Origin: Oikopleura dioica
Lineage: Eukaryota > Chordata > Appendicularia > Copelata > Oikopleuridae
Length of the DNA stretch: 64,000 nt
Direction of reading: 5' to 3'
NCBI GenBank assembly: GCA_907165135.1
Contig: OU015566.1
Coordinates: forward strand, 13,748,157-13,812,156
The notes under the pieces are model-generated. The model saw only the letters and a list, made by a program, of their open reading frames with translations, made no database searches and was not told where the DNA came from. The position numbers were made by a program, and so were the translations under genes. Numbering within the stretch: the first letter of the stretch is position 1; each line of letters begins with the position of its first letter. Shown in pieces: positions 12,097 to 23,200 of the stretch.

Positions 12097-13032
12097 TTAG
12101 TGAGTCTTGTAGACATTGTTATCAGTGAATTCGGCGCGGCAGTTTGGGCATTTTTTCTGTAAAAGAGACGAGATGCAGTAGAAGCAGAATTTGTGCGCGC
12201 AAGGGATGATGATCGCTTCTGGACGGTCGTCGTTGTAGGGACGGAGGCAGACCCTGCACTCATTATTTTCATTACCGCTTTCATTTAGCTTCACCTTCTT
12301 AGCTAGGGGCTCATCTAAAAAATCCGCATGCAGGTCTTGAAAATTACAAGTCTAAGAGTAAGATCATCATCATACCATGATCTCTAAAAGCAGCTTTTGT
12401 AATAATGAGCACTCGCTTTTCGCTTTTATCCTCCAATTGTCGCAAAAACTTTTGATTGTTCCTCGCCAATTGAACCTTCTTTTCAGCGGTTTTTACGTTC
12501 TCTTTTGCCTTTTTCAATGCTTCTTCCGCTGCGCGCACCTTTCCAACTGCAGAGTAAAATGCATCTTGAGCTTCGTAAAATTTCGAATTGGAAGAATAAC
12601 GCTCTTTTTTAATTTTCATGTACATATTGCTCATCAAATTGCGCTCATTTCTTGCTTCTATTCTCAACAGCATTTGTTTCAAGCTTATTTTTCATAAAAA
12701 AAATTACCCCAAAGACTAGAAGGGGTTTTTCTTATAGCAGCCTCGCAGCAAGACCCAACAAGGACTTCACGGTAAGAGAGTTTATCCGCTCCGCAGCTTT
12801 CGGCACGGCACTTGAAAGTTGCGTCCGAGTCTTGAAATTCCACCACCTTTTTCGGATACTTTTCATCCTTGCACTCCTTGCAGAATCTCTTTCCTCTGAT
12901 TAAACATGTTGACTCGCATGCGCTACGTTTATTTTAAATGCTTACGATAATTATAGAAAATCACCTTTCACATTCACTACATTGCCCAAGTTCACCATAC
13001 GAGCTCACAAATTTGTCAAGAATCACATGCAT
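12097..13032 (-). CDS. RING-finger protein with N-terminal Cys domain and coiled coil (copy A)
   Basis: Probable E3 ubiquitin ligase, 260 aa. Four exons keep phase: 13032-12965, 12922-12708, 12657-12376, 12314-12097. The N-terminal domain has CxxC (QCSEC), a second CxxC (FCKECK), a C-x4-C (KCRAESC) and GSCC. This suggests a zinc-binding module that I cannot assign to a family. A charged coiled coil follows (AAEEALKKAKENVKTAEKKV). The C-terminal RING is C3HC4: CRVC, IPCAHKFCFYC, CPNC. It is one of three paralogues in 8 kb with the same exon pattern. The substrate is unknown; ligase activity is inferred from the RING alone. The start is placed by comparison with copies B and C. Confidence 0.8.
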
Positions 13033-13276
13033 CTTCAGAAAATACAACCTTCTCGCTCTAACAAGACCTCTTTAAAGTTGACCACTCAGAGCCTGCCCCG
13101 GAGAGCTTTGGTGAGTCAGAAGAATTGATAACCTATCAGCAAAATTTGCTCACTGGAACATAAGGGAAACAATAGTTGATAAACGCGATGGAAGACCTTC
13201 GGCTCAGTTTTCAATCATTTTTTTTTCTTATTGGGGCTCCACGATAGAAGATCGGAACTAAAACGGCAGGGATGAC

Positions 13277-13455
13277 TTAGTGGGTTTTGTAGACATTGTT
13301 GTCAGTGAACTCGGCGCGGCAGTTGGGACATTTTTTATCTGGAGGGGATGAGATGCAGTTGAAGCAGAACATGTGCGCACAAGGGATGATGAGAGCCGAC
13401 AAGGGCTTCCGCGGCTTCTCCCCCAATTTAGGCGCGCCCAGAATGAGCTTCTGAA
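13277..13455 (-). pseudogene. RING-domain fragment related to copies A and B
   Basis: Encodes LIIPCAHMFCFNCIS, KKCPNCRAEFTDNNVYKTH and a stop, nearly identical to the ends of copies A and B. The first RING CxxC pair and all upstream domains are missing, replaced by a Lys/Pro-rich reading. The 3' flank also resembles that of copy B. Best read as a partial duplicate of a RING gene. Confidence 0.75.
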
Positions 13456-13658
13456 AAAGTCAGTGCATTTTTCAGTAGCTCAGATTCTCGATCTCCCCTT
13501 AGAGCTCAAATCCATGGCAAATCTTATGACTTGGTGGCCACTGTAAATTAGTAAAAATTCAAATTTTCATAATTACGAAGAGCATTTCCATGATTTCTAG
13601 AAGCGAGCTTTTCCAACTGTTTTTATGGCGAAAATGCTCAGTTTGAAGCTGTGTGAAA

Positions 13659-14496
13659 ATGAGCGCCCAGTTTCAGTTTTTGGAACATGGTAGCTTTTAC
13701 GCTCATTATTTTGTGCTAAGATATTTTTAGAGACCCAATTCAAAGGTGTCATCAGTAACGAAATAATAAGCTTTGGCTATGGAACTGTCACAATTTACAA
13801 CAGCCAAAATCAAGCTCTCGTCACTGTAACGGTTGAACATCAATGCTGTGATGGAAAAGGTCCTCAGTACGTTGCAACGCACCACGCTCTTGGAGAAGTC
13901 ATTCGAACGAGCATCATCAAATCGGAGAAGTGCTGTTTTTGCTGCATGGTTAGATTTAATATTTAAGTTGTATTTTTTTAATCAGAAAGCAAAATTTTTA
14001 ACATCGAGTTCAGAAAGAAGCTGACTATGGCGTTTTTGCAGGACAAGAACATCTTGGAAGCTTGAGGCAAGCAGACTTCGTAGGGTCAGTGTTTGATTCT
14101 GTTTTTAGATATCCAAGTATGAGTCAAGGGTACGTCCACACTCCAACAGAAATGCTGGATCCATCTGGAAACGTTTTCCTGAACTACCATCAGTCGACGT
14201 CGACTGGGACAGGCTTCATGGCCCAAATGGCGCACTCCGATCAAACGACTCAAACCATGATCAGCCAGGGCGGAAATCACGTGGCGACGCTCGATACTCA
14301 CTATCAGCTTGGTGTTTTTCAAGGTGAAATGTCAGCGACGATGTCTGTCTCTCCCCAACTTCCAGTTCCTGTCAAACTCTGTAAGTGCTATTAGAATCAC
14401 CGATTTCCAGAGTGTTGATTTTCAGGCTTGATGATCAATTTGGCAATTGTACTTTTCGACATGCGACAAGCTGATCGAAACCGACACAGCGGCTGA
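13659..14496 (+). CDS. Tail-anchored protein, possible divergent phospholipid scramblase (copy 1)
   Basis: 214 aa in five exons: 13659-13689, 13731-13948, 14014-14066, 14109-14380, 14426-14496. It begins MSAQFQFLEH and has VTIYNSQNQALVTVT, then LGEVIRTS followed by CCFCC, then DPSGN. It ends QLPVPVKLCLMINLAIVLFD, a C-terminal hydrophobic helix after a proline-containing strand. The order (NxxGxE-like strand, Gx-VI-x-x, Cys cluster, terminal hydrophobic helix) recalls phospholipid scramblases, whose end is typically DLDVKMKA..LGACFLID. Identity is low, so this is a tentative fold-level call. Intron 3 uses a GC donor (GCAAGC); the paralogue next door has GT at the same place. AATAAA follows at 14531. 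Confidence 0.7.
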
Positions 14497-14612
14497 AATT
14501 CTGACCTACTTTTGATTACTATCTTCTCATAATAAACCTTATATCAGTTTCTAGATAAAAAGTTTTCATAGTGTTCTAGCACCGAAAATTTGCAGTTCAA
14601 AGCTGTGTACAA

Positions 14613-15437
14613 ATGAGCGCACAGTTTCAATTCTTGCAAAATGGTTTTCTTACTTTGCTTGATCCATTTTTAGCATTTTTTAAGAGACTCAATTCAAAGC
14701 CGTTCTACAACATGCTGGAAGTGTCACATTTTTGAACAGCCAAAATCAAGTCCTCCTCACCGTCACGCACAAATTTGAATTCCTCGGAACCTGTGATGCT
14801 GAACCTCGTTATATTGCTCATCATCACGAGCTTGGAGATGTTATTCAAACACATCGAGTCAAAGTCGAGAAATGCTGCATTTGTTGTCCAGTAACAATAT
14901 TTTTTCGATCGAGTTATTACCATGTTGAAGACTAGTGTCGATTTTGGCATTTTTGCTGGACAAGAGCATCTTGGAAGCTTCAGGTAAACAGATAAATTAT
15001 TTATTCTTTAAAAAAATACCCATATTTTTTTTTAGATACCCGAGTCGGGTCCAGTCGGGTCACATGTATGTGAACGTTTTTACTCCGACCGAATTGCTGG
15101 ATGCAGATGGAAATTTTTACCTCAAATACTGTAAAACGACGTCGAATGTGTTTGACGCCAAGAGCCTCAAGGAAAACGAGAGCGATATTAGAACTCAAAC
15201 ACTCATCACCGAAGGACCAAATCTAGTTGCGACTCTCGATACTCGATCTCAAGGACAACCTGGTGTTTTACCGTGGAATCACTCAGCGACAATTTCTGTC
15301 TCTCCGCAACTTCCAGTTCCTACCAAACTCTGTAAGTTGCTTGGATTGCGTTGAATATTACTTTTTTAGGCTTGATGATGAATGCGGCAATGCTTCTTTT
15401 CGACTTTTGGCGACGAGAAAGACAGAACCGAAGTTGA
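14613..15437 (+). CDS. Tail-anchored protein, possible divergent phospholipid scramblase (copy 2)
   Basis: 217 aa, tandem paralogue of the gene just upstream, 116 bp after its stop. Exons: 14613-14643, 14685-14890, 14931-14983, 15036-15331, 15370-15437. Exon 3 is 53 nt in both copies and all intron phases match. Shared landmarks: MSAQFQFL, TQFK, NSQNQ, LG-VI-T, KCC-CC, FAGQEHLGS, RYPS, SPQLPVP, then the terminal hydrophobic helix LMMNAAMLLFDFW with a basic end. The stop lies 160 bp from the convergent RING copy B. Confidence 0.7.
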
Positions 15438-15596
15438 GCGACATTGAAAGTCACAAAAAACTGATGGTTGAATGCTTATCTCTAAGTAAAAACGAAATTT
15501 TGATATTGATTTTTTCGTATTTTTTTTATTATTTTCATGGTGATAAAAGATCGAAGCTAAGTGATTTCAAGAGTGAGCCAAAAAGGCACAGATGAC

Positions 15597-16637
15597 TTAG
15601 TGAGTCTTGTAGACATTGTTGTCAGTAAAGTCGGTGCGGCAGTTGGGGCATTTTTTCTCCGGAAGGGCTGAGATGCAGTTGAAGCAGAACTTGTGCGCGC
15701 AGGGAATGATGATGGCTTCTGGGCGGTTGTCGTCGAAGGGGTTGAAACAGACCTTGCATTGGAGCTTTTCAATCACTTCATCTTGCTTCGCCTTCTTTTT
15801 TGTAACAAAAATAACATCATCGTCTTAACGAATCAAATAATTATTGAATTGAATTCATCGAATCTTACCGGAATCACTACTATCGCTGCTACTGCTGCTG
15901 CTATCTTGAACTGCTTTTGCGGCGACAAAAAGACGTTTCTTCACTTTGTTGTGCCATTCTCTGCTCGTTTTTTCCTTCCTTTCTGCAGCATCACACTTTT
16001 TTTTCGCAAAGCCTGCTTGCTGTTCAGCAACGCACAGTTCATGTTTGATATTTCGGACTTTTCGCCTCGCGTCGTCGAAAGAATCTCGGGCATCCCAGGA
16101 GTTTCTGACAGAAGACTCTTCGTCGCGTTTCGACTGCTGATAAATCTTTTGAATAAGCAAGCATTCTTCCTCTTCCTCTTAAAATAGTTGCAATACAGTA
16201 TTGCCAATACTGTAACTTTCGCCAACAACAAGGGCTTACCGTCTGATATCTCTCTATTCAAAGCGACGTCGCAGCAAGATCCCACATAAAATTGATGATA
16301 AGAAAGTTTATCCGCTTCGCAGTTCTTTGCAGGACATTTGAATGCTGCGTCAGTGTCTTGAAATTTCGCCGTTGACTTCGGAAATTTCTTTTCCTTGCAG
16401 ACACTGCAATAACGCTTACCCCGGATTTCCGCGGTTGAATCAACAGCACTAAAGAAGAAATTTTTCACTAGAATAAGAATAAAGGTATAATTTATAGAGT
16501 TAAATATTTAAAACGATATATAAAAACAGCCATATATTGGCTGAACCGAACTGTTCACACTCATCGCATTTTCCATAAGTCCCATAAGAAGTTACAAAGG
16601 ATGCATAAGGAACAGGGAGTTCGTCGGCTTTCTGCAT
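15597..16637 (-). CDS. RING-finger protein with N-terminal Cys domain and coiled coil (copy B)
   Basis: 276 aa; exons 16637-16552, 16448-16240, 16177-15869, 15823-15597, same phases as copies A and C. The N-terminal Cys module reads GKCDEC, RYCSVCK, KCPAKNC, GSCC. The coiled-coil region is rich in Lys/Glu (AEQQAGFAKKKCDAAERKEK) and followed by a Ser/Asp run. The RING is C3HC4: CKVC, IPCAHKFCFNC, CPNC. The 3' end, including NNVYKTH, is nearly the same as in copy A and in the fragment at 13277. Probable E3 ligase; partner unknown. Confidence 0.8.
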
Positions 16638-19175
16638 ATTTTCTCGGGCGTTTAAAAATGAGAATTATTTCTTGACTATCTTAGATTGCCGAAAACTGAA
16701 GCTCTCTTCAATGAGATAATGTCATGTTCTCGAGATAAAAATTTTCCTGGAAGAGAACAGCCGAAGTCTCGCAGCCAAACAATCGAAATGATCCTTGATT
16801 TTATTTTTCCGGTGAAAGTATTTTGTTTTGGAAAGAAAGAAAATAGCGGTTGATGAGCGTTGTTCTAGTTCCTTTCTGTTGCGCACTGTGTCTCGGAATG
16901 TTCACCTCGTGTAATCAAATCAAAATATGCAAATTTTTGAAATGGCCGTTTTCTAGAGCGGAAGCGACGAATTTCGCCGTGAAGAGGAATTTTGCTTGTT
17001 GTCGGAAATTGTTTGTTGCTCATTCTTCTTTTTCTCATCGACTACTCGAGTAGTTCTTCGCTATTTTAACATCAGAGGATTAAAATGTATCGAACACTTC
17101 CGGACTTGGCCACTTATGAGCCCGTTCCAGTCAAGCGCAAAAAAGTTGATTTAAAAATTGACAAAATGAGAAATAGAAGCGGATGTTTATTGCACTTGTC
17201 GGTAAAAGGGATTTGCGCTCAGAAGGGAAACGGGCGGAGAAAAACGCGCTTCCCAGAAAGGGATTACGCGCTAGAAGAGCGGATAATTATGTATTCGGAT
17301 ATGGATTCAGACTGATTGAGACTGAGATTTCTATGAGCGCGAAGATGTTTATATCGAGAGTATTTTCAATTTATTGATGACATTTTCGCTCATTCTTCAT
17401 TTTGAGCTGAGCTGGCTCAAATTGAGCTGAGCTCTGAGCGATCAAAACTAACTCTGATTAAGGACTCGATCTTTGAGACAAGAGAAAAGAGGCTGAGAGC
17501 CTTGAATAATCAAGAACAAAGGATAAAAATGAAAGTCTCGACCTATATTTGATAGAAATTTATCTTTGGGTAGCTTGAAAAGGAGTCCAGTTTTATCGGA
17601 TCCAGATAAAGTACAACTTCATATTCGGGCAAGAAGACCTATCAATACAGGTCTTCTAGTAGGAGACTTTCTACTAGGGACTTTTTCAAGTCTTTTATCC
17701 TCATACTTTCTTACTGCAGAAGGGATGAGACGTTTATTTTTTTATCTATTGATGGACAATTCTAGCGAGGACTAGTACTGTAACTGGAGCGTGCAAAAAA
17801 TCATTCATTTTTCTCCGATAATCAATTACATCTCAACCTGCTTGCTTGAAAATTGACGCGCTAATTTGTTCCAAAATTATTTGCGATTCTGCCAAATTTC
17901 AATTACAGTTTCAGGCGCATCAATGATGATCATCGATCTGGTCGCATCATACTAATTAAAAATGAGTTCTTACTTATTTTTATCTGAGCCGAATTAATGG
18001 TCAATGAGCTGTGGATAATTTCAGAGGCGCAAAATAAAACCATGACGCGCTTGGCATCAATGGCAGAAACGAACGTCACCAGGCGTAATTACGCTTCGAT
18101 TCTCGAGGAATAGAACATGGTGATGGCGATAACAATTATTCCTTTGTCTCTTTTTTCTTTTTATGGCGCAGTAATTGCCATGATTGTTATATTTATATGC
18201 TATTAGAGCTATTTTGAGCATCCTTTATCGAGAGATACCAGAACGTCACAACATTATATCACCATTTAATTTTAATTTTACATCTTATCAAGATATCCCG
18301 AAGCTGATAGCATCGTAATCCATCATTATTTTAAGCGACTATCGGTTCTGACGTCTAATGACTAGAATAATGACAAGAATCAATCCTCAATCAAACAGAG
18401 TTGCAAATTTGCTGAGCTGAGCTGGCTGAATGAGCTGGGCAGTCGCTCAGCTCAGCTCAGCTCAGTGATTTTTGAAAATGATCTGATCTGCTCAGCTCAG
18501 CTCCGACAATTCCCACTCAGCTCAGCTCAGCTCAATTATTTAAACATAATTTTACTACTAAAAACAGCTCAGCACAGCTCAACCAGCTCAGCTCAGCTCT
18601 GCTCAGCTCAGCTCAGTAACCTCTGAAAAAGGCCAGCTCCGCTCGGCTAAGCTCAGCTCAGAGAAATTCTGACTCAGGATAGCTCAGCTCAGCTCAGCAA
18701 ATATAAAGCAAAATTTGCGATTCTGCAATCAAATGATGTCATCAGAGCAAATGATGAAACTTGAGAGGAACCTTTATCCTAGCGCGTGAATAAGTAATCA
18801 TCGAGGGAGATTGCTGCGCTAGAGGATCGATACGGCATCGCGGCAAAAGAGAAAATATCAAAGTTTGAATGACCTTTTCGATATCAGAGACTAACAGGGT
18901 TCTTTTTGCAACATCCTTAATTCTTGCAGGTAGAGAATTTCACTGGCCAATTTATTAATAGAAGGTTTGAAGGTGGAATTGCTAATAAAGTTTATTCGCC
19001 GCTGGTGGATTTGAGAAGTAGAAGCTTTGAAAATTGGATTGGAATTATTTTAATGGTTGTTGGTTTTCTGATATTGAAGGGAAATAGGCGCATGACTGTA
19101 AATTGATGAATCTTTTTTATTCTGTAAATAAAATAATCTGTAAAAATTGACAAAAAGGGTGGGAGAAAGAGGATA
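16638..19175. other. Intergenic between RING copies B and C
   Basis: No supported gene. A possible short ORF begins at 17085 (MYRTLPDLATYEPVPVKRKK...), with a potential donor after 17204, but no partner exon could be found. Contains GCTCA-type simple repeats at 17402-17440 and 18411-18700. Confidence 0.4.
18411..18700. repeat. GCTCA pentanucleotide repeat tract
   Basis: Many tandem, interrupted units of AGCTC/GCTCA over about 290 bp, with two non-repeat interruptions. Confidence 0.85.
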
Positions 19176-20068
19176 TCACTCGTAAAGCTTGAGGATTTTG
19201 TCAGCAGTAAAAGCAGCTCGGCAGGTTGGGCAAGTTTTCTGAGGAAGAGATGATAAGCAAATGAAGCAAGCTTTGTGTCCGCAAGGAAAGATAGCAGCCT
19301 CTGGACGATCTTCGCTGTAGTTTTCGAAGCAGACCTTGCATTTCGGCTTTTCTTTGGACTCATTGTTGTCGTCTTCTGAGTTGACTAAATATTTCGAAAA
19401 CAAATTATCGGAACAATGTTCCGGGAACATTACCTAAATCGCTGTTATCTTCTTTCATCGCATGCTTAGTAAGCACCACAGACCTCTTTTGAACTTTCTT
19501 GCGCCATGCTTTCTTCTTGCCAAGCTCGTCTTCCGCATTTTTCGCTTTTTCTTCCGCCTTTGCAAGGGCTTTCTTGGCTAGTTCCACCTCTTCATTGGAG
19601 GTCGCAGCATTTTTCTCCGCTGCTTCCTCTTCTTCTCGAGCTTCTTCATAAATCCCATTGACGATTGCAACAGATTCATAACGAACTAATTAAAACCATC
19701 GGTTTGGAATTAAATAATTTTAATTCTTACATGTTGAATACGTTTTATTAGCCGCCTTCGTGCAGCATGATCCAATTTGTAGTTCTTCATAGCTCAGATT
19801 GTTTGCACCGCAGCCAGCAGGACATTTGAATTTTGCATCCGTTTTAACGAATACAGCTGTTTTATTTTCTGGATACTGTTTGTATGCACATATTGTGCAG
19901 TACCGTTCTCCAAATAAATCAGTGGTTGATCCATGTGCCCTTAAAAGGTGCCATAAAATTTTAATAACTTAGTCCAGCAAACTTTTCGCATAAGTCACAC
20001 TTTCCAATAGACCCATAATCAACGACTAAATCATCACGCACAAAAACTCCAGCAGAAATTTTTTTCAT
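19176..20068 (-). CDS. RING-finger protein with N-terminal Cys domain and coiled coil (copy C)
   Basis: 251 aa; exons 20068-19983, 19939-19731, 19685-19434, 19384-19176. Same plan as copies A and B: N-terminal Cys module (GKCDLC, RYCTIC, KCPAGC, GSCC), an Ala/Lys/Glu-rich coiled coil (KALAKAEEKAKNAEDEL), then a C-terminal C3HC4 RING (CKVC, FPCGHKACFIC, CPTC). It is the most diverged of the three, with GH instead of AH in the RING and a different end (ILKLYE). Minus-strand AATAAA near 19120. Probable E3 ligase. Confidence 0.8.
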
Positions 20069-20253
20069 ACTCTCTCAAATAAATTTATAGCGAAAAAATG
20101 TATCGAGATTGAAGCGCACTTTTTGCGGGAAAGATTTTTATCGAGAATAAACTGATTTAACTTGAGGAACGCATTTCTTGGAGTAAAACATAAGTTTATT
20201 TATGAAAAATAACAGAGGATGAACTGAAATCAGATAAGACTCAGAGTTTCATT

Positions 20254-23200
20254 CTAGCAAAGAATAGTTCCACCGTTTGGCTTCCAAACGGTCTTTTTCA
20301 AACATCGGAAGGCGGACTTGAAAACAACCGTGCCATCAGGCCACTGGTATCTCACATCAGCCCCGTTTTTGCAGGAAACTTTGCAGACATTCTTGACGCA
20401 CCCATCGATCTCGATATCATCGGAAGAGGCAGAATATTCTTGGAAGAGCGTATTTGAGCACTTTTAAGGATCATAAATGAACTGAAGATTTTTTGTTACT
20501 AGAAAAGTAAGATCCATTCCTGAGTTCTAGCGTCAGCTGTTTCAGAATCTCGATTCGCCTCATCAGCAATACAGTTAGCTTGAATAATGAGTGGCTTAGG
20601 ATTGCCTCGTCGGCAGAAGATCTTTTGAGTCTCCCAAGATTGACTGAGAGTGTCGAAAGTAAAGCCTGGATTGCATTTGACCCTGCAGAATTTCCGATTG
20701 CAATCAAAATCAGCATTCGAAACTGAAGTCGTTGCCCGAGTTGCCAAGTCGCCACACCCGCGGAGGAAGGAGCTTGGAGGTTTAGCCGCGCAACTGACAG
20801 TCTTCTTCTGTTTGATTGAGGACTTTTTGCCCTTGCACTGACCCTTGTTGACGCCGTTTAGAGCGTGAGAGCTTTCAACGCATTGGAAATTGCAAATGAA
20901 TCTGCCACCGTTTTTGTTGCAGATTGCATCGACGGTTTCCGGATCGACATCGAGTTTTGTGAAAAGAGGGCAATTCATTCCCTCGGCGATGGCTTTAGCT
21001 TCCGCGAGTTTTGATGGAGGGGTAGTGGTGGAAGTCGTTGTTGTAGTACTTGTAGTAGTAGTGGTAGTTGTGGTAGTTGTTGTTGTAGTGGTCGTTGTAG
21101 TTGTAGTCGTTGTAGTCGTAGTAGTAGTTGTTGTTGTTGTTGTTGTCGAGGTCGTTGTTGTCCTGGTAGTTGTAGTCGTAGTCGTAGTAGTTGTTGTAGT
21201 CGTAGTTGTGGAAGTTGTTGTAGTCGTAGTTGTGGTAGTGGTGGTAGTTGTTGTCGTTGTCGACGTTGTAGTAGTAGTAGTAGTAGTAGTAGTCGTCGTT
21301 GTCGTTGAAGTTGTAGTTGTAGTAGTGGTTGTAGTAGTAGTGGTTGTCGTAGTGGTGGTTGTCGTAGTCGTAGTCGTAGTCGTGGTCGTTGTCGTGGTTG
21401 TTGTTGTCGTGGTTGACGTTGTAGTAGTAGTAGTCGTCGTTGTAGTAGTTGTCGTTGTCGTGGTTGTCGAAGTTGTAGTTGTAGTAGTGGTTGAAGTCGT
21501 TGTGGTCGTAGTTGTGGTGGTTGTAAACTCAGCTGGCGCATCCTTATGCCAAAGTACAAAGTCGAAGTCAGCAAAAGTCTCCGAGCAGGAAACCCGATCA
21601 TTATTCTGTCCCTTGAAGGCAGTTCCCGCTCCCATGAAAGGCCATCTGTTTGTCGAAGGGAAGTCCTCAGAATCCATCGACAAACAGAAGAGTTTAGCCA
21701 GCGTCATGCTTTGAATTTCCGCTCTTTGAGTTTCCGTAAATTGGCCTTCTACGTCAAAGAACTTTCTATCGCCAGACTTGAGGGCGGTAAATTGCTCGGA
21801 CATAGCGCACATTGTTGTTGGAGTAAGTTGAGATCCTGAAAAGATTGTTGAAAAAGAAAAATAATTGATAATTTCCAACCTGGGAAGTGCTCCTCCATCT
21901 GCATTCCAATGTACAAATCGACAGCATTGATGTCATTTCCAAATTCCTGTAAAACCTGGTTCCATCCTCCGATCATGGTTGGGCGCTCTCCGTTCGGATA
22001 AAATTGTCCCCATTTAGCATGAGTGCGACAGAAGTCGACCATCCGACCATATCCTAAGACAGAATTAGTGACAAGGCAATTCCAAAACGTCAGAGAATAT
22101 ATTTACTTTATCACGAGTTAATGAGAGCAATTTTCTTCTTTGAACATTGATAAAATAATAATAACGCTACGCTATCTGTTGTGATGACGACGCTCATACC
22201 TGCTAGACCGTGATCCCTTCCTCGCATGATATTGATAGATCTCAGATCTACGCCATGAGGAAAACCAGCTGGCATGAAGAACATATGAACAGTGTCAGTG
22301 ACCCAATTCGGCCCCATCTTGTTAGAATTGATCATCATTCCTCCGCGGATGACGGATCCAACGCTGTTGTGCATCAACATGTCCGGGTCGAACCAGCCGG
22401 ATCTCATCATTCGGGTGTCTTGGAGCTCGAAGAGGGAGTTTCTAGCGATGATATGAGTGGCCTGCATGGAGTGACCCCATCGGAAAAGGGCGGCGCCAAA
22501 TTCATTGCGAATTCGCGGGTCATTTTCAGCTGGTGCTTCATGCTCTCCTAACAAGCGAAATTTAAAAAAATGGCTTCGAAAGAGACTAAACCTGGAGTTT
22601 CCCGTCGACCAAATGCCTCATCAGCTCGTCTTCGCTTCCTCCCAGACGAGGAAATCTGCAATTCTGGGATAGCCGCAGCATTTTCTTCCCCAAAAACACT
22701 AGGAATCCATTCGTTGTAAACGATATTCTGGTAGATTCCGATATTGATCTGCCGGGCTTCGAGGAAGATTTCCTCGTCAGTCTTATCCTCCATTTGGGAT
22801 TTCAACTCGTCAGCAATCTTGTTGTGGAATCGAGCAAAAGCTGTGTGCCAGGAGGAGAGAACGATGTTTTCCGCACATCGAGTGTCGCCAGCGACGGGAG
22901 CAGGATGACTTTTTTCGTTGAGGAAGAATGGAAGCTTGAAGTCTTCTGTGATGGAGCTTGGCAGAATCTTTCAAAATAGAGAAGCTGAACTTTCAGTCAA
23001 TATTTTCAGCCAATAAGAAGCAAGTATTTCGTGCTGAAGCCAATAAGAGACCTCGTAGTCTAGATTAAAATGACTGAAATATCGAAGTCTTCCTTGATTT
23101 CAGTATTTGAAAGACTCTTTCCTGAAGGGAGTGATCTCACTATCAGTAAGAGTGGGCATTGTATCCCCTCGAGTGCCGTGATCCTTGAGCAATATCTTCG

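Noticed and set aside
20890-21714. Plus-strand ORF of poly-valine
   Set aside because: It is the complement of the poly-threonine codons of the peroxidase gene, which has strong domain and splice support.
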